Shown: positions 9,203 to 23,312, counted from the first letter of the stretch. The stretch: 64,000 bases of DNA from Thalassobacterium sedimentorum (GCF_031127905.1 NZ_JARXIC010000004.1:124001-188000), one strand, 5' to 3'. Notes: a model not told the origin generated them from the sequence alone. A program made the numbers and translations.

Positions 9203-11758
9203 CTAACGCCACTCATGCTTCGGGTAACGCCCTGCTAATTCCTTGCGTACATGCTGATAAGCACCGCTCCAAAAGCCATCTAGATCATCCGTTAAATGCG
9301 CCGGACGTTGATTGGGTGCAAGTAATTCGACAAGAAGTGAAACTCGACCATTGGCGACGCGTAATTGACTGCTGGGTACATCGTAAAAATCTTGCAATTT
9401 AGAGGCAATGATGGCTCGACCGTCAGCTTCGTAGCGAATGCGAGCGGGACGATTACGGCGCGGTAAGCTCATTTCAGCAGGTGCATAGCTATCGATGTAA
9501 TACAATTGCTCCGGGCGAATCCATTCCTTCACCGTGTCCAGCACTGGACGATCCTTAATATCTTTATAACTGAATGCTCCGTGACAGATTTGCTCAATCA
9601 AAAGTTGACGTGCTTCATCGTCAATCGAAGCGACTTCTGTCTCAGGACAGTGACGTGCCACAAAATTAACACGCTGTATCCAGTTTTCTACGACAGAATC
9701 CCATTTTTTTAAATTCAGTTTCCCTGCCACGACTTCAGCCGCCAGTAACGCAGCAGCTTCATCACAATTAGGCTCACCTCGATCATTCGACTTCAGCACT
9801 AGATCGCGAAAACGCCGTTCTTGACGACACACGACTCGCCTCGCCGATTCATCATAACGAGTCAGCTGCGCCTCGCTAAAGTCCGCATCAAATAATTCAT
9901 CCAGCCACCGAGGTTCGACCACAGTCGCCAACCCTAATAATACCGTCACCTCACCGCGCAGCTCCCGTTCTTCAATCTCAGCTGCAACAAATAACTCACT
10001 CTCAACAACACTCTCACGCCGCAGCTCTCCGGAGCGCCCATGTACCATACGGCAGCGCCGTGTGCCACGATCGTTACGTATAGCAAGATGATCTGAGAAT
10101 GCGACCAATAGGCACTTACAAATACGTTCTTCGAAATCAGGCAAAACACCTGAACGTACATCCAAACCAGCCTTTCCGGCAAGTTTCAGAATTTGCTGCG
10201 CCACTGCGCTCGCTTGGCGTGCCGCTCCAGCATGAATCCCCAATGCACCGCACGTATTGGGATTAAATTTAGCAGCATGTGCCACTTCCCAAGCTCTTAA
10301 ATGTACAAAGAAATCAGAACGCGAATCCGCATGATCCTCAACCTGCCGCAACTGCTCACGTCGTATATGCGCGTCTCGCGCCGTACGATAAAAATGCCGG
10401 CCTTGGCTCAGAGCCGCAATTAAAGCTACATCTGGCAGCACCCCCAAACGATCTGCTTCGATCAATAAACGCGCATAACGAGGGTGCAGGGGGAAGCCAG
10501 CCATCTTGTCACCAAGATCAGTAATCAAATTGTCTGAATTCAAAGCACCTAAATCCCGCAATAATAGATAGGCACGCTCTAATACATCCGAGTCAGGCGC
10601 TTCGAACCAAGGAAAACACTTCAAATCTTGAATGCCTGCAGCGGCCAACATCAAAACAGTTTCCGACAAATCGACACGCTTCACTTCAGCTTCATCGCGC
10701 TCCGAACGCGCTAAATGCTCAGCCTCACTCCACAGCCTCACACAGACTCCCGGGCCCGTACGCCCCGCACGTCCGGTTCTTTGCTCCGCCGCCGCACGAC
10801 TGATCGGCTCGACCAGAATCGAATTAATCCCTCGCCGCGCATCGTAACGCGCAATACGAGCCAGACCGCCATCAATCACTACACGTACTCCCTCAATTGT
10901 AATCGAAGTTTCGGCCACATTGGTTGAAACAATAATCTTAGGGCGTCCACCACTTGAAACAGCTCGATCTTGCGCATCGGGTGATAACTCTCCATGCAAT
11001 GGCAGCACCTCATAGCCATGTGATTCAGGTAAGTTCTCGATACATTCGATCGTCTTGCGAATTTCGAAGGCCCCAGGCATAAAGATCAATACATCGCCAC
11101 TCACTTTGGATGCGACTGATTTTTTAAAGGCGCCTGCAGCACGTTCCCAAACTGGGCCCGCCTGTCGCCCCAGCGCTGCGCCCGCATAACGAATCTCGAC
11201 CGGGTACATGCGCCCCGCAGCCTCGACACGATGACACGGCGCAAGAAAATCCTCCAAAATGTCAATATCCAAGGTCGCCGACATCACTACCAACTTTAAA
11301 TCCGCTCGTGCTTCACCTAGCACCTGTAAAGCACAAGCCAGGCTCAAATCACTCGTCAAATGACGCTCATGGAACTCATCAAAGACCACTGCCCCCACTC
11401 CCTTGAGCATTGGATCGTCTAAAAGTTGTCGCAGTAAAATAGCCTCTGTCACAAAGCGAATGCGTGTCTGTGCACTCACCACATTCTCAAAACGAATTTG
11501 GTAGCCCACCTCACCACCGAGTGGCACGCCTCGCTCGACGGCAACACGTTTCGCTAACAAACGAGCAGCCAAACGCCGCGGCTGTAGCACAACGATTTCA
11601 CCTTCAATCTTAGAACGATCCAGTAGAATTTGAGGTATCTGTGTCGACTTGCCGGAACCTGTCGGAGCCGACAGCACGACGCGCCCAGTTTCTGCGAGAC
11701 CTGTCAGCAAGTCGTCAGCGACATCATAAATAGGAAGAGTTGGAGGAATCGGTGGCAT
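9203..11758 (-). CDS. hrpB: ATP-dependent RNA helicase HrpB
   Basis: DEAH-box (SF2) helicase of 851 residues. Walker A GSGKST at 34-39, motif II DEFHERH (DEAH variant DEFH) at 127-133, motif III SATLD, and the motif V/VI region STNVAETSITIEG and QRTGRAGRTGPG are all present. The long C-terminal half with the HrpB-type region ending near RPAHLTDDLDGFW and YPKHEWR is diagnostic for HrpB rather than HrpA. The cellular role of HrpB is poorly defined in bacteria generally. No partner genes are adjacent. Confidence 0.93.
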   Translation of the reverse strand: MPPIPPTLPIYDVADDLLTGLAETGRVVLSAPTGSGKSTQIPQILLDRSKIEGEIVVLQPRRLAARLLAKRVAVERGVPLGGEVGYQIRFENVVSAQTRIRFVTEAILLRQLLDDPMLKGVGAVVFDEFHERHLTSDLSLACALQVLGEARADLKLVVMSATLDIDILEDFLAPCHRVEAAGRMYPVEIRYAGAALGRQAGPVWERAAGAFKKSVASKVSGDVLIFMPGAFEIRKTIECIENLPESHGYEVLPLHGELSPDAQDRAVSSGGRPKIIVSTNVAETSITIEGVRVVIDGGLARIARYDARRGINSILVEPISRAAAEQRTGRAGRTGPGVCVRLWSEAEHLARSERDEAEVKRVDLSETVLMLAAAGIQDLKCFPWFEAPDSDVLERAYLLLRDLGALNSDNLITDLGDKMAGFPLHPRYARLLIEADRLGVLPDVALIAALSQGRHFYRTARDAHIRREQLRQVEDHADSRSDFFVHLRAWEVAHAAKFNPNTCGALGIHAGAARQASAVAQQILKLAGKAGLDVRSGVLPDFEERICKCLLVAFSDHLAIRNDRGTRRCRMVHGRSGELRRESVVESELFVAAEIEERELRGEVTVLLGLATVVEPRWLDELFDADFSEAQLTRYDESARRVVCRQERRFRDLVLKSNDRGEPNCDEAAALLAAEVVAGKLNLKKWDSVVENWIQRVNFVARHCPETEVASIDDEARQLLIEQICHGAFSYKDIKDRPVLDTVKEWIRPEQLYYIDSYAPAEMSLPRRNRPARIRYEADGRAIIASKLQDFYDVPSSQLRVANGRVSLLVELLAPNQRPAHLTDDLDGFWSGAYQHVRKELAGRYPKHEWR

Positions 11759-11877
11759 AAAATTCGGTCAGTATCATTTGAGGCAGAATCATTCCACTGC
11801 GTAAAGACTGGAAGGTCGTCATAAGGAGATGTCCTTCACGCATAAAAAAGAGATGTTGCCACCGTAATTCTACCTCA

Positions 11878-11907
11878 AACAGCGAAATCAAGGCCGCTTT
11901 CGCTGTT
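11878..11907. promoter_or_regulatory. Perfect 10-bp hairpin in the ilvA leader
   Basis: AACAGCGAAA (11878-11887) and TTTCGCTGTT (11898-11907) are perfectly complementary around a 10-base GC-rich loop, 34 bases before the ilvA ATG. It could be a leader attenuator-type hairpin or a protein operator; no leader peptide rich in branched-chain codons is visible and no T-run follows. Confidence 0.5.
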
Positions 11908-11941
11908 GAGCCTGCTTACAAAACACTGTCTACTCTTCCAA

Positions 11942-13471
11942 ATGGACAGTGAATCATTACAGCGCAGTCTCCGTCAGGAGATACTCTTTGCACGTCGCAG
12001 GATCTACGAGGTCGGCGAAGCAACTCCGCTGCATTCGATTATTTTAAGGGAGCCCGACCTGCAAATCTTTGTAAAGCGCGAAGACCTCTCCCCCATTCAT
12101 GCCTATAAGTGGCGCGGCGCATATAACCGCATGGCTCAGTTAAATGCCGATGAATTACAACGTGGCGTAGTCACTGCATCCGCAGGCAATCATGCCCAAG
12201 GTGTTGCGCTGGCAGCGCGCAAGCTCGGCACCCACGCGATTATTTATATGCCTCTATCCACGCCACGCATGAAGCAAGTTGCAGTGCAACGCCATGGTGG
12301 CGACTGCGTCACCATTCGCCTGCACGGCGACAGCTACGATAGTGCCAGTGGAGCCGCCCACAGTTGCGCAGCAAAAGATAGACTGACTTACATCCATGCC
12401 TACGATGACCTCGCTGTTATGGCTGGCCAGGGAACCCTGGCCGATGAGATCGTGATGTCTGGCAAAGGTCCCTTCGATGTTGCCTACTTACAAGTCGGCG
12501 GTGGTGGTATGGCCGCCGCCACCGCGAGCTGGTTGAAAATGAATTTCCCCGGGATTCATATCATCGGAGTCGAAGGAGTGCAGCAAGCCTCGATGGCGGC
12601 CGCGGTCAAAGCTGGCAGACCCATTGCATTGGACCAAGTTGACGTCTTTTGCGATGGCACTGCCGTGCGTAAAGTTGGCACCCTCACCCACCAAATCTGT
12701 GCTGAGCTTGTAGACGAATGGATGACTGTGAGCAACGATGAAGTCTCCGCCGCGATTCAATTTTTATGGGAGCAATTGCGCTGCATTCCCGAACCATCCG
12801 GAGCAATGGGAATCGCCGCGATACTCAAACAGCGCGAAGTACTCGCAGGCAAGCGAGTGCTCAGCATCCTATGTGGCGCGAATATGGACTTCGAACAACT
12901 CGCCACCATCGCTCGTCGCTCGGCAGTTGGTGCTGCGCGGCGCCGTTACCTTAAAATACAAATTCCCGAGAAGGCGGGAGCGATGTACCGACTACTGGAA
13001 GCACTCCCCGACACGGTCAATATTGTCGACTTTCAATATGGAAAAACCGACGCCGAAATGGCTGGCCCCGTCATCGGCTTCGACCTGTCCCCCATACAAT
13101 ATGCCGCCCTCACACAAGCGCTGACAGATGGTAAGTATACATACAGCGAAGTCACAGCCGAAACCGATGTTGCATTTCGACTCATTCCTTACGAGTCCAA
13201 GCTATTAAGAAATCCGACCTTCATCACACTGGAATTCCACGAACGCTCCGGAGCACTCGCAGATTTCCTACGCGCGGTGAGTCCACACTCAAACCTGGCC
13301 TATTTTAACTACATTTATTCGGGCGAGCGTGTCGGCCGCGCCCTACTCGGCTTTGAATTCGAAACAATCGTCGCACATGACAACTTCGAGCAAGTGCTTC
13401 AATCAGCTTCGCACGCCTACCGCGCCTACGAACTGGTTTCCCAAAATACCTTAAAACGCATTCTTGGGTAA
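11942..13471 (+). CDS. ilvA: Threonine ammonia-lyase, biosynthetic
   Basis: PLP enzyme converting threonine to 2-oxobutanoate, first step of isoleucine synthesis. From ATG 11942 it is 509 residues. The PLP lysine lies in [11 protein letters not shown] (Lys56); [10 protein letters not shown] and the phosphate-binding glycine loop GGGGMAAA follow. The C-terminal third holds two ACT-like regulatory domains ([20 protein letters not shown], then [17 protein letters not shown]), the arrangement of the isoleucine-feedback-inhibited biosynthetic form rather than the short catabolic one. An in-frame TTG 36 bases upstream overlaps the leader hairpin and is rejected. The other ilv genes are not nearby. 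Confidence 0.93.
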   Translation: MDSESLQRSLRQEILFARRRIYEVGEATPLHSIILREPDLQIFVKREDLSPIHAYKWRGAYNRMAQLNADELQRGVVTASAGNHAQGVALAARKLGTHAIIYMPLSTPRMKQVAVQRHGGDCVTIRLHGDSYDSASGAAHSCAAKDRLTYIHAYDDLAVMAGQGTLADEIVMSGKGPFDVAYLQVGGGGMAAATASWLKMNFPGIHIIGVEGVQQASMAAAVKAGRPIALDQVDVFCDGTAVRKVGTLTHQICAELVDEWMTVSNDEVSAAIQFLWEQLRCIPEPSGAMGIAAILKQREVLAGKRVLSILCGANMDFEQLATIARRSAVGAARRRYLKIQIPEKAGAMYRLLEALPDTVNIVDFQYGKTDAEMAGPVIGFDLSPIQYAALTQALTDGKYTYSEVTAETDVAFRLIPYESKLLRNPTFITLEFHERSGALADFLRAVSPHSNLAYFNYIYSGERVGRALLGFEFETIVAHDNFEQVLQSASHAYRAYELVSQNTLKRILG

Positions 13472-13576
13472 AGTATCACAAGCCTCATACTTTGATGACC
13501 AATGATCACAGTAAACAGCGACGAAACGCTCAATATCTTGGCAGTCTGGTAGTAAAGACTTAATCATCGACCACTC

Positions 13577-14527
13577 ATGTACGACTCCGGACTCATTTTC
13601 ACGGCAATCATGCCGATATTCTTCATCATCCTCGCAGGGTTTATCGCTCGTCGAGTGGGCTGGTTGAACGAAGTCGCTGACCGGAGTCTGACTACGGTAG
13701 TCGTAAATCTACTCTATCCCGCCTTCATCTTCTCTCTGGTACTCGGCAATGAAGCGCTGCGTGAACCTGCGAATATTGTGCTGCCCCCGCTCATCGGGCT
13801 CACCACCATCGTCGCGGGCTTCGGAGGCATCATGTGGCTGGCACGCCAACTCAAAATCGGCGATCCGCGTGAATGTCGAACCTTTGCCTTTAGCACTGGC
13901 ATTTATAATTACGGCTACTTTCCAATCCCAATCATCGCCTTATTATTTAACCGCGAAACCACTGGCGTCTTACTCGTCTACAACGTCGGTGTGGAAATCG
14001 CCATGTGGTCTCTGGGGGTCGGCTACATTCTTTCAGCCAACGACCCCAAGCCGATTTGGCGACGCCTGCTAAGTGCCCCGGTAATCGCCATCCTCGTGGC
14101 AGTGCCTCTTAACTGGCTACGTGTCGATCAGCACCTCCCCAACTTTGCCTTCGAATCAATTGATCTACTGGGAAAATGTGCGATTCCACTGGCACTACTA
14201 CTGATCGGCGCGACTTTTGCTGATCTAGCCAAAGGCGTGCGTATCTTCGACCGTCTCCGAATACCAATCACTTCAGTCATCATTCGACTCGGAATATTCC
14301 CGGTCATCTTAATCTTCTTCGCCTTTCTCTTTCCCTTCCCAACGGAACTCAAAGCCGTAATGGTCGTGCAAGCCGCAATGCCCTGCGGCGTCTTCCCCAT
14401 CGTGCTGGCTCGTCAGTTCGACGGTTCCCCCGAAGTCGCACTTAAAGTCGTACTCGCCACCACCATCGTTAGCTTCGTCACGATTCCACTCTGGATTTCA
14501 TTCGGAGTGCGCCTACTGGGCCTATAA
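13577..14527 (+). CDS. AEC-family (auxin efflux carrier-like) transporter
   Basis: A 316-residue inner-membrane protein with about ten hydrophobic segments in two groups of five, starting [20 protein letters not shown]. The pattern, including the central [20 protein letters not shown] and the late [18 protein letters not shown] segments, matches the bacterial AEC family (malonate/organic-acid-type permeases among characterised members). Substrate unknown. It follows ilvA by 105 bases in the same direction, possibly but not certainly co-transcribed. Confidence 0.85.
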   Translation: MYDSGLIFTAIMPIFFIILAGFIARRVGWLNEVADRSLTTVVVNLLYPAFIFSLVLGNEALREPANIVLPPLIGLTTIVAGFGGIMWLARQLKIGDPRECRTFAFSTGIYNYGYFPIPIIALLFNRETTGVLLVYNVGVEIAMWSLGVGYILSANDPKPIWRRLLSAPVIAILVAVPLNWLRVDQHLPNFAFESIDLLGKCAIPLALLLIGATFADLAKGVRIFDRLRIPITSVIIRLGIFPVILIFFAFLFPFPTELKAVMVVQAAMPCGVFPIVLARQFDGSPEVALKVVLATTIVSFVTIPLWISFGVRLLGL

Positions 14528-14703
14528 CCAGTTCCAATGTGAGCAAATATAGAGCGACCGCTAGCGCACAGCCGAGAACGAATCTTGCTACCAAACGATT
14601 TGGCGGCTAAATACATTTTCTAGTTGGAGTCCGCGCTTGAGGCGGTTTTATCATCAGATATACTTTATCAGCCATCATTTATTACGCATAAGTCACTTTA
14701 TCT

Positions 14704-16566
<1,863 letters not shown>

Positions 16567-16611
16567 CGCTGAAAGTAGTGACGACTGGCCGGCCACCACT
16601 AGAGGCTCTGC

Positions 16612-18381
16612 TTAGTCCCCCTTCTTTTCACTGGCGAAGATTGTGATATCGGCCGACTTTTCGCCGGTGATCTCCTGGGCGCGCTTCAAGGCATCGCGTG
16701 TTGAAATAGTGGGGTTTTCTGGGTGATAGCGGAAGAAATTGCTCTCGCCCAACGTCTCCAAAAGACCGGAATTTTTAAACACTCGCTCCACGTAAGGATG
16801 TGCCCCACTCACAATGACATCCCGCCCATTGGAACGCGCAAAAAGCACCAGATCTTTGATCGTTAATGCGACAGAAGCATCGAGGTTATGCGCATTGCGT
16901 AAGCGTAAAATAATGACGCTTAGCGCTGGATGCTGAACTACGTGGCGCATTTGATCCAGAAAGACATCGCTGGAAGCAAAGAACAAGTCCCCCTCAACGT
17001 GCACGATCGCGATCTCGGGTCGATCCTTGCGCTCGCGCTCCAACTTTTGTTCTACTAGCTTACCACTGTCATCGAAGGACACTTCTTTAAGCCCTGGTTT
17101 ACTTGCTTTATGCAGAAAGAGACCTATTGAAGCAGCGGCACCTAAGTAAATCGCAGTGTCAAGCGGCAGGAACAAACCACCAATAAAAGTTGAAAGAAAG
17201 ACAGTCGCATCGCTGCGAGTCGTTTTCAACATGACCCAAATGGTGGTGCGATTAATCAGGGATAAGCCAACTAGAATGACTAACATGGCCAGTGCCGGCT
17301 TAGGAATATAACCTATAAAACGCCCAAATAAAAACAGTCCGGCCACCAACAGAACACCACTGAAAATACTGGAAATGGCAGTCTGCGCCCCACTGCGGAA
17401 GTTGAGCACAGAGCGCGTTAAAGAACCAGATACGGCCATTCCCCCTCCGAAGGCACAGGCAAAATTAGCTGCCCCCATACTGAGCATTTGCTGATTCAGA
17501 TCGACTCGATCACCCGACTGAGCGGCAAGTGTCTTAGCGATCGAAGAGCTCTCTAAAAGTGAAAGGAACGCTACCGCCAGTGCACCATTCGCAATCACAG
17601 CCAAATCCCCTAGATCAAATCGTGGCAGGCCGAACGTCCACGAGCTCACACTAATCGGACTAAGCATTTCTGCATGAACACCGTAATGACCGAGAACTAC
17701 AGCTAATCCACCAGCGATAAGTAAGGTGAGCGCTACGGTCGGCAAGCCCTTTGCCCAGCGCTTCAAGGGCAAATAGACCAATAAGGTAAGCGAGGCCATC
17801 GTCAGAGCCTCCCATTGCGTCTCACCAATACCAATAATTAGATTTTGTAAGGACTCAGCAAAGGTGCCCGCTCGCGGTACGTGTAGACCGAGCACTGTCT
17901 TAAGTTGGTTAACAATAATCAAACAGGCTGCGGCTGTGATATAACCAACCACAACTGCCCTCGATATATATTGAGTAATACTGGCCACTCCAATAAATGC
18001 ACCCGCCACCATAAAAACGCCAACGAGAATGAGCATCATGGGTAAAGCGATGACGGCTTGCTCTGGTGCGTAGCCTAAGGTCAGAAAGGTGCTCAGCAGC
18101 ATGACCGCGGTCGCATTGGTCGGCCCTAGCATAACAAAACGCGAACTCGCCAAAAAGGGACCAGTAATACTGGAAAGCGCCGAACAAAAGATCCCCATCT
18201 GCACAGGTAGTCCGGCGATCAGCGCATAAGCCATCCCCTGAGGAAAATCGAGTAAAGAGACATTGATCCCAGCACGAAAATCGGCCAGTGCTTTACCTAC
18301 GGTATAGTTGCGTAGCGTTTGATAGAGTGGAAAAGGATGTAGACCACTTTTACGAAACCAATTCAATACTTTACCCAACAT
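16612..18381 (-). CDS. SulP-family inorganic anion transporter with STAS domain
   Basis: A 589-residue secondary transporter of sulfate, bicarbonate or related anions. The N-terminal two thirds contain roughly 12 membrane segments beginning after LRNYTVGKALADFRAGINVS, with the family motif DFPQGMAYALIAGLPVQMGIF and VMLGPTNATAVMLLSTFLTLGY. A C-terminal STAS domain (about 455-570: IAIVHVEGDLFFASSDVFLD, then VIILRLRNAHNLDASVALTI) is present. Convergent with parE; the short gap holds the palindrome TGGCCGGCCA but no clear terminator. Ion specificity cannot be read from sequence. Confidence 0.92.
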   Translation of the reverse strand: MLGKVLNWFRKSGLHPFPLYQTLRNYTVGKALADFRAGINVSLLDFPQGMAYALIAGLPVQMGIFCSALSSITGPFLASSRFVMLGPTNATAVMLLSTFLTLGYAPEQAVIALPMMLILVGVFMVAGAFIGVASITQYISRAVVVGYITAAACLIIVNQLKTVLGLHVPRAGTFAESLQNLIIGIGETQWEALTMASLTLLVYLPLKRWAKGLPTVALTLLIAGGLAVVLGHYGVHAEMLSPISVSSWTFGLPRFDLGDLAVIANGALAVAFLSLLESSSIAKTLAAQSGDRVDLNQQMLSMGAANFACAFGGGMAVSGSLTRSVLNFRSGAQTAISSIFSGVLLVAGLFLFGRFIGYIPKPALAMLVILVGLSLINRTTIWVMLKTTRSDATVFLSTFIGGLFLPLDTAIYLGAAASIGLFLHKASKPGLKEVSFDDSGKLVEQKLERERKDRPEIAIVHVEGDLFFASSDVFLDQMRHVVQHPALSVIILRLRNAHNLDASVALTIKDLVLFARSNGRDVIVSGAHPYVERVFKNSGLLETLGESNFFRYHPENPTISTRDALKRAQEITGEKSADITIFASEKKGD

Positions 18382-18431
18382 TAGAGATTAAGAAAATAAA
18401 GTATAGATGAGGCGCATTACGTACCGAGCTG

Positions 18432-19319
18432 TCAACCTTTCACTGGACTCAGAGCCTGATGATCACGACTGACGCGAAGGTTTTCTGCTGTTGCCGCTGA
18501 AAGAACTAATGCGCAACCAAACAGCGTGCGCACACTAGGGAATTCAGCAAAAAAGAGCATACTCAGCACCATTCCATAGGGCAGCATGAGACTGGTAATA
18601 ATCAAAAGTGTCTTAGCTTCTAATTCACGCAAAGCAGACACATTCAAAAAATGTGGGATCGCTGTAAAAAATATGCCCAACAAGAGTAACTTCCCCCAAT
18701 TCGCCTGAAGTTCCGCTGATGTCGTCGTACTGCCCGAAAAGCCAAAAAGCACGGCGATCCCAATCAGCTGATAAAATAGCAACACCAGGCCTGATGCGCT
18801 CTTGGCGCGACTACGTCGATGTAAATTCTGCCTCAAAGTAAGAAAAATGGCAGAAACCAGACCAAAGATAACTCCCTGCAAGTAACCATTCTCCCAATTA
18901 AAATTCGGCACTAAACAACAGACACCGATAAACACGAGCACACACAGCAGCAAATCGATGAAATCAGGCCACTTACGCCGCATCGCAGCTTCTAACAGAA
19001 CTGAAAAAACAGGCGCCGAAAACAGTGCGGTAATCCCAATCGCCACTGTCGAATATTGAATGGCGGCATAATAAGTATACCAATGCAGACCAAAGATTGC
19101 ACCTAGGCCGATCTGGAAATACATATCCCGCCGTCGTTCCAATCGTAGTGATTGGCCACGTAAACGACACAGCAACAACATCACCACCATGGCGACAATA
19201 GTGCGCCAGAAGGTAATCACACCCGCTCCCAATGGAATCCATTTGGCAAACAAAGCCGTACCTCCAAAAAGAAGTGTCGCGAGGTGAGCATTGAGCATTC
19301 CTTGTTTGTGCGTATCCAT
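18432..19319 (-). CDS. EamA/DMT-superfamily transporter
   Basis: Inner-membrane protein of 295 residues from the ATG ending at 19319, with ten hydrophobic segments in two EamA repeats (first: AHLATLLFGGTALFAKWIPL; second: GYLQGVIFGLVSAIFLTLRQ). Drug/metabolite exporters of this family move amino acids, nucleotides or other metabolites; the substrate is unknown. A GTG 12 bases upstream is an alternative start; a GAGAG sequence upstream supports the ATG. It follows the SulP gene on the same strand 5' side with a 50-base gap. Confidence 0.85.
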   Translation of the reverse strand: MDTHKQGMLNAHLATLLFGGTALFAKWIPLGAGVITFWRTIVAMVVMLLLCRLRGQSLRLERRRDMYFQIGLGAIFGLHWYTYYAAIQYSTVAIGITALFSAPVFSVLLEAAMRRKWPDFIDLLLCVLVFIGVCCLVPNFNWENGYLQGVIFGLVSAIFLTLRQNLHRRSRAKSASGLVLLFYQLIGIAVLFGFSGSTTTSAELQANWGKLLLLGIFFTAIPHFLNVSALRELEAKTLLIITSLMLPYGMVLSMLFFAEFPSVRTLFGCALVLSAATAENLRVSRDHQALSPVKG

Positions 19320-19449
19320 AAAGGCTTGCACTCTCTAGTATGCTCTTGCCAGGTCAAGCCTCTCAAAGGCTTTCATTCATCCAATCCACAACACTGAGAA
19401 TAGATTCAAGTCTGGAACAAAAAACCGCGTACCTCTTCTACTGTTTATA

Positions 19450-20406
19450 GTGAATCCCATCAACTACACTCCACCCTTCGGACTTCGCAACGCCCATTTG
19501 CAGACCATCTATCCCACTCTCTTTAGAAAAGTGCCGGTGATCACGCAAGCACGCGAACGCATCACGACACCAGATGATGATTTTATCGATCTAGATTGGG
19601 CTCAAACGGAAGGTCGCAAACAATTAGTGGTGATCACACATGGTTTGGAAGGACATTCGCGCAGCCACTACTGCCAGGGAATGGCAACTGCATTTGAACA
19701 AGCAGGTTGGGATGCGCTTATCTGGAATTTCCGTGGCTGTAGCGGCGAGCCCAATCAACAGCTTTGTAGCTATCATAGCGGTGCAACTGGTGAGCTGCAA
19801 ATAGTGCTAGAGCACATTTTTAACACAACCGCTTATCAGAAAATTGCGCTCATCGGCTTTAGCTTAGGCGGCAACCTGATGCTTAAATACCTCGGAGATC
19901 TCGGCTCGAAAATTGATTCACGAATTCACAGCGCGGTTGCCATCAGTGTCCCCTGCGACTTAGCCAGTAGCGCCAAGCAACTGGAGCACTGGCAAAACCG
20001 TATCTACATGGCTCGCTTCATGCGCAGCTTACGGCATAAAGTTCGCGAGAAGGCGCTGCGCTTCCCAGGCACACTAAACATAGATGGCCTTAAAAAGATG
20101 CGTACCTTCGCCGAATTTGATGAAGCTTACACGGGGCCCATTCACGGCTTTAAGGGAGCCCATGATTATTGGGCAAAGTGCAGCTGTGGACCAGTGCTTC
20201 CCAATATTGCGATCCCCACGCTGTTAATCAACGCACTTGACGACCCATTTCTGACGCCAGCCTGTTTTCCCCACCAAGCTGCGGCCACAAACCCCAACTT
20301 CAGCTTAGAAACACCGTCACATGGCGGGCATTTAGGCTTCGTCACCCGCAGCCACACAAACGAATACTGGTCTGAAATAAGAGCAGTCAACTTTGCTACA
20401 AACTAA
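19450..20406 (+). CDS. YheT-family alpha/beta hydrolase
   Basis: A 318-residue alpha/beta-hydrolase of the UPF0017/YheT (ABHD1/3-like) family, whose bacterial substrates are mostly unknown. The family signature FGLRNAHLQTIYPTLFR is at 10-26. The nucleophile elbow GFSLGGN places Ser138; the acid is in INALDDPFLTP and the His in PSHGGHLGF. Initiation is at a GTG (19450), forced because the conserved N-terminal motif starts nine residues later. Divergent from the EamA gene and convergent with thrC. Confidence 0.9.
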   Translation: MNPINYTPPFGLRNAHLQTIYPTLFRKVPVITQARERITTPDDDFIDLDWAQTEGRKQLVVITHGLEGHSRSHYCQGMATAFEQAGWDALIWNFRGCSGEPNQQLCSYHSGATGELQIVLEHIFNTTAYQKIALIGFSLGGNLMLKYLGDLGSKIDSRIHSAVAISVPCDLASSAKQLEHWQNRIYMARFMRSLRHKVREKALRFPGTLNIDGLKKMRTFAEFDEAYTGPIHGFKGAHDYWAKCSCGPVLPNIAIPTLLINALDDPFLTPACFPHQAAATNPNFSLETPSHGGHLGFVTRSHTNEYWSEIRAVNFATN

Positions 20407-20494
20407 CAGCGCGTCATCCCTCACCATTTGCGCATGCCAAGTGAAGGCAGTATCAACCCAGTTTACACCACGGCTGAAGCACTCGGCGACTTGC

Positions 20495-21847
20495 TTAGAC
20501 CCGTGCACGCATGAATGCTTTTATCGCTTCAGGAGTCGGCTCCACACTGTGTTTAACGATTTCACGCGACTTTAATGCTTCTAGCGAAGGGTGTGTGGAA
20601 TCTGTACCGATCGCAGTTTGAATCGTGTCTGGGAATTTCGCTGGGTGTGCGGTGGATAAAATAATCTCCTTGCCTGCGAAACCTTCAGCAAATCCACAAG
20701 CGGTATGCGGATCAGCGATGTATCCATATTTTGTATACACATCTTTAATGATGCTGGCAATCTGCGCGTCGTCGGTGCGGGAGCTGCTAAAACCAGCAGC
20801 ATCGAACTGATCAAATACGTATTTTCCAGTCTGCTTGAAGGTCTGTATGATCTCGCGCACTTTGGCGGAATCGCGTCCTTCGGCGTAATAAAGAAAGCGT
20901 TCAAAATTAGACGCCACCTGAATATCCATCGACGGCGCCACGCTGGGTGCGACCTCATCGAGCTGATAAGTGCCCGTTTGGAAGAGTCGGTGCAAAATGT
21001 CGTTTTGATTGGTCGCCACGCGGAAGCCTTTAATCGGCACGCCCATGCGCTGCACCAACCAACCGGCCAGCACATTACCGAAGTTACCAGTGGGCACTAC
21101 GAATGTAATGTCGTCGCGCACATCTTCCGGTAAACGGAAATAGGCGGACAAATAATACACGCACTGCGCGAGAATCCGCGCAAGATTGATTGAATTGACC
21201 GCAGATAAGCCAACTTCGGCGGCAAACTCATGGTCTTCAAAGACCGTCTTCATGGCCGTTTGCGCGTCGTCGAAGCTGCCCTTGATGGCCAATGGGAATA
21301 CATTATCGGCCCCAGTGCAGGTCATCTGACGCTCTTGGAGGGGCGAAATACGGCCATCTGGATACAAAATAAACGTCGTGACGCCCTCCTTTCCCAGTAA
21401 GCCGTGGATCGCAGCTGCGCCGGTATCGCCGGATGTGGCTCCCAATACCGAAATACGACTCCCGGTGCGAGCAATCTGTGATTCGTAGAGATTGCCAAGT
21501 AATTGCAAGGCAAAGTCTTTAAACGCAAGTGTCGGTCCATGAAAAAGTTCCAACACATAGCGCTTATCGTCGAGCTTCACAATCGGAGCAATATCAGCAT
21601 GATCAAACTTGGTGTAACTACGCGTGACGATCCGCTTAAGTTCAGCTGGATCAATATCAGTGGCAAAAACTGAGAAAAATGCCTCGCAAAGCGCCGCATA
21701 CCCGAGCTTCGACCATTCCGCGAGTAAGGGCTTCAAATCTGGCAAGTCTTGAGGCAGATAGAGACCACCGTCAGGCGCAAGGCCTTGCGCCACTGCAGTG
21801 GAAAAAGAAACTGGTGGCACTTGGCCGCGTGTGCTGATAAATTGCAT
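20495..21847 (-). CDS. thrC: Threonine synthase
   Basis: PLP enzyme converting O-phosphohomoserine to threonine. The 450-residue protein has the PLP lysine in FHGPTLAFKDFALQ (Lys110), the VLGATSGDTGAAAIHGL phosphate-binding segment, and VPTGNFGNVLAGW. The N-terminal YLPQDLP segment is typical of the long (proteobacterial/yeast-like) class. It lies 132 bases downstream of lysC in the same direction, so the pair covers the first and last steps from aspartate to threonine; thrA/hom and thrB are not in the window. Confidence 0.94.
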   Translation of the reverse strand: MQFISTRGQVPPVSFSTAVAQGLAPDGGLYLPQDLPDLKPLLAEWSKLGYAALCEAFFSVFATDIDPAELKRIVTRSYTKFDHADIAPIVKLDDKRYVLELFHGPTLAFKDFALQLLGNLYESQIARTGSRISVLGATSGDTGAAAIHGLLGKEGVTTFILYPDGRISPLQERQMTCTGADNVFPLAIKGSFDDAQTAMKTVFEDHEFAAEVGLSAVNSINLARILAQCVYYLSAYFRLPEDVRDDITFVVPTGNFGNVLAGWLVQRMGVPIKGFRVATNQNDILHRLFQTGTYQLDEVAPSVAPSMDIQVASNFERFLYYAEGRDSAKVREIIQTFKQTGKYVFDQFDAAGFSSSRTDDAQIASIIKDVYTKYGYIADPHTACGFAEGFAGKEIILSTAHPAKFPDTIQTAIGTDSTHPSLEALKSREIVKHSVEPTPEAIKAFMRARV

Positions 21848-21979
21848 AAGATCCAGTTTGTCACCACAGCAACAGAGTCAATCGAGAATTACCCCGATTT
21901 CACCGCAAGACACAATTAAATGCCACAGGACCGAATGAGCCTGGTTCAGAGCTCTGGAATGCTAAGCAGCACTGACAGA

Positions 21980-23203
<1,224 letters not shown>

Positions 23204-23312
23204 GTTGTTAGTTGGGAAAGTCTTAACTGTGATAAGTGAAGCCGCCTACGCAATACTAGCCGACAGAAGTTTCAAGGAAAGATTCTCCGAAGCAAAGACA
23301 TAGGTTGACGAG

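Noticed and set aside
16587-16596. TGGCCGGCCA palindrome between parE and the SulP gene as a terminator
   Set aside because: Palindrome without loop or T-run; likely chance.
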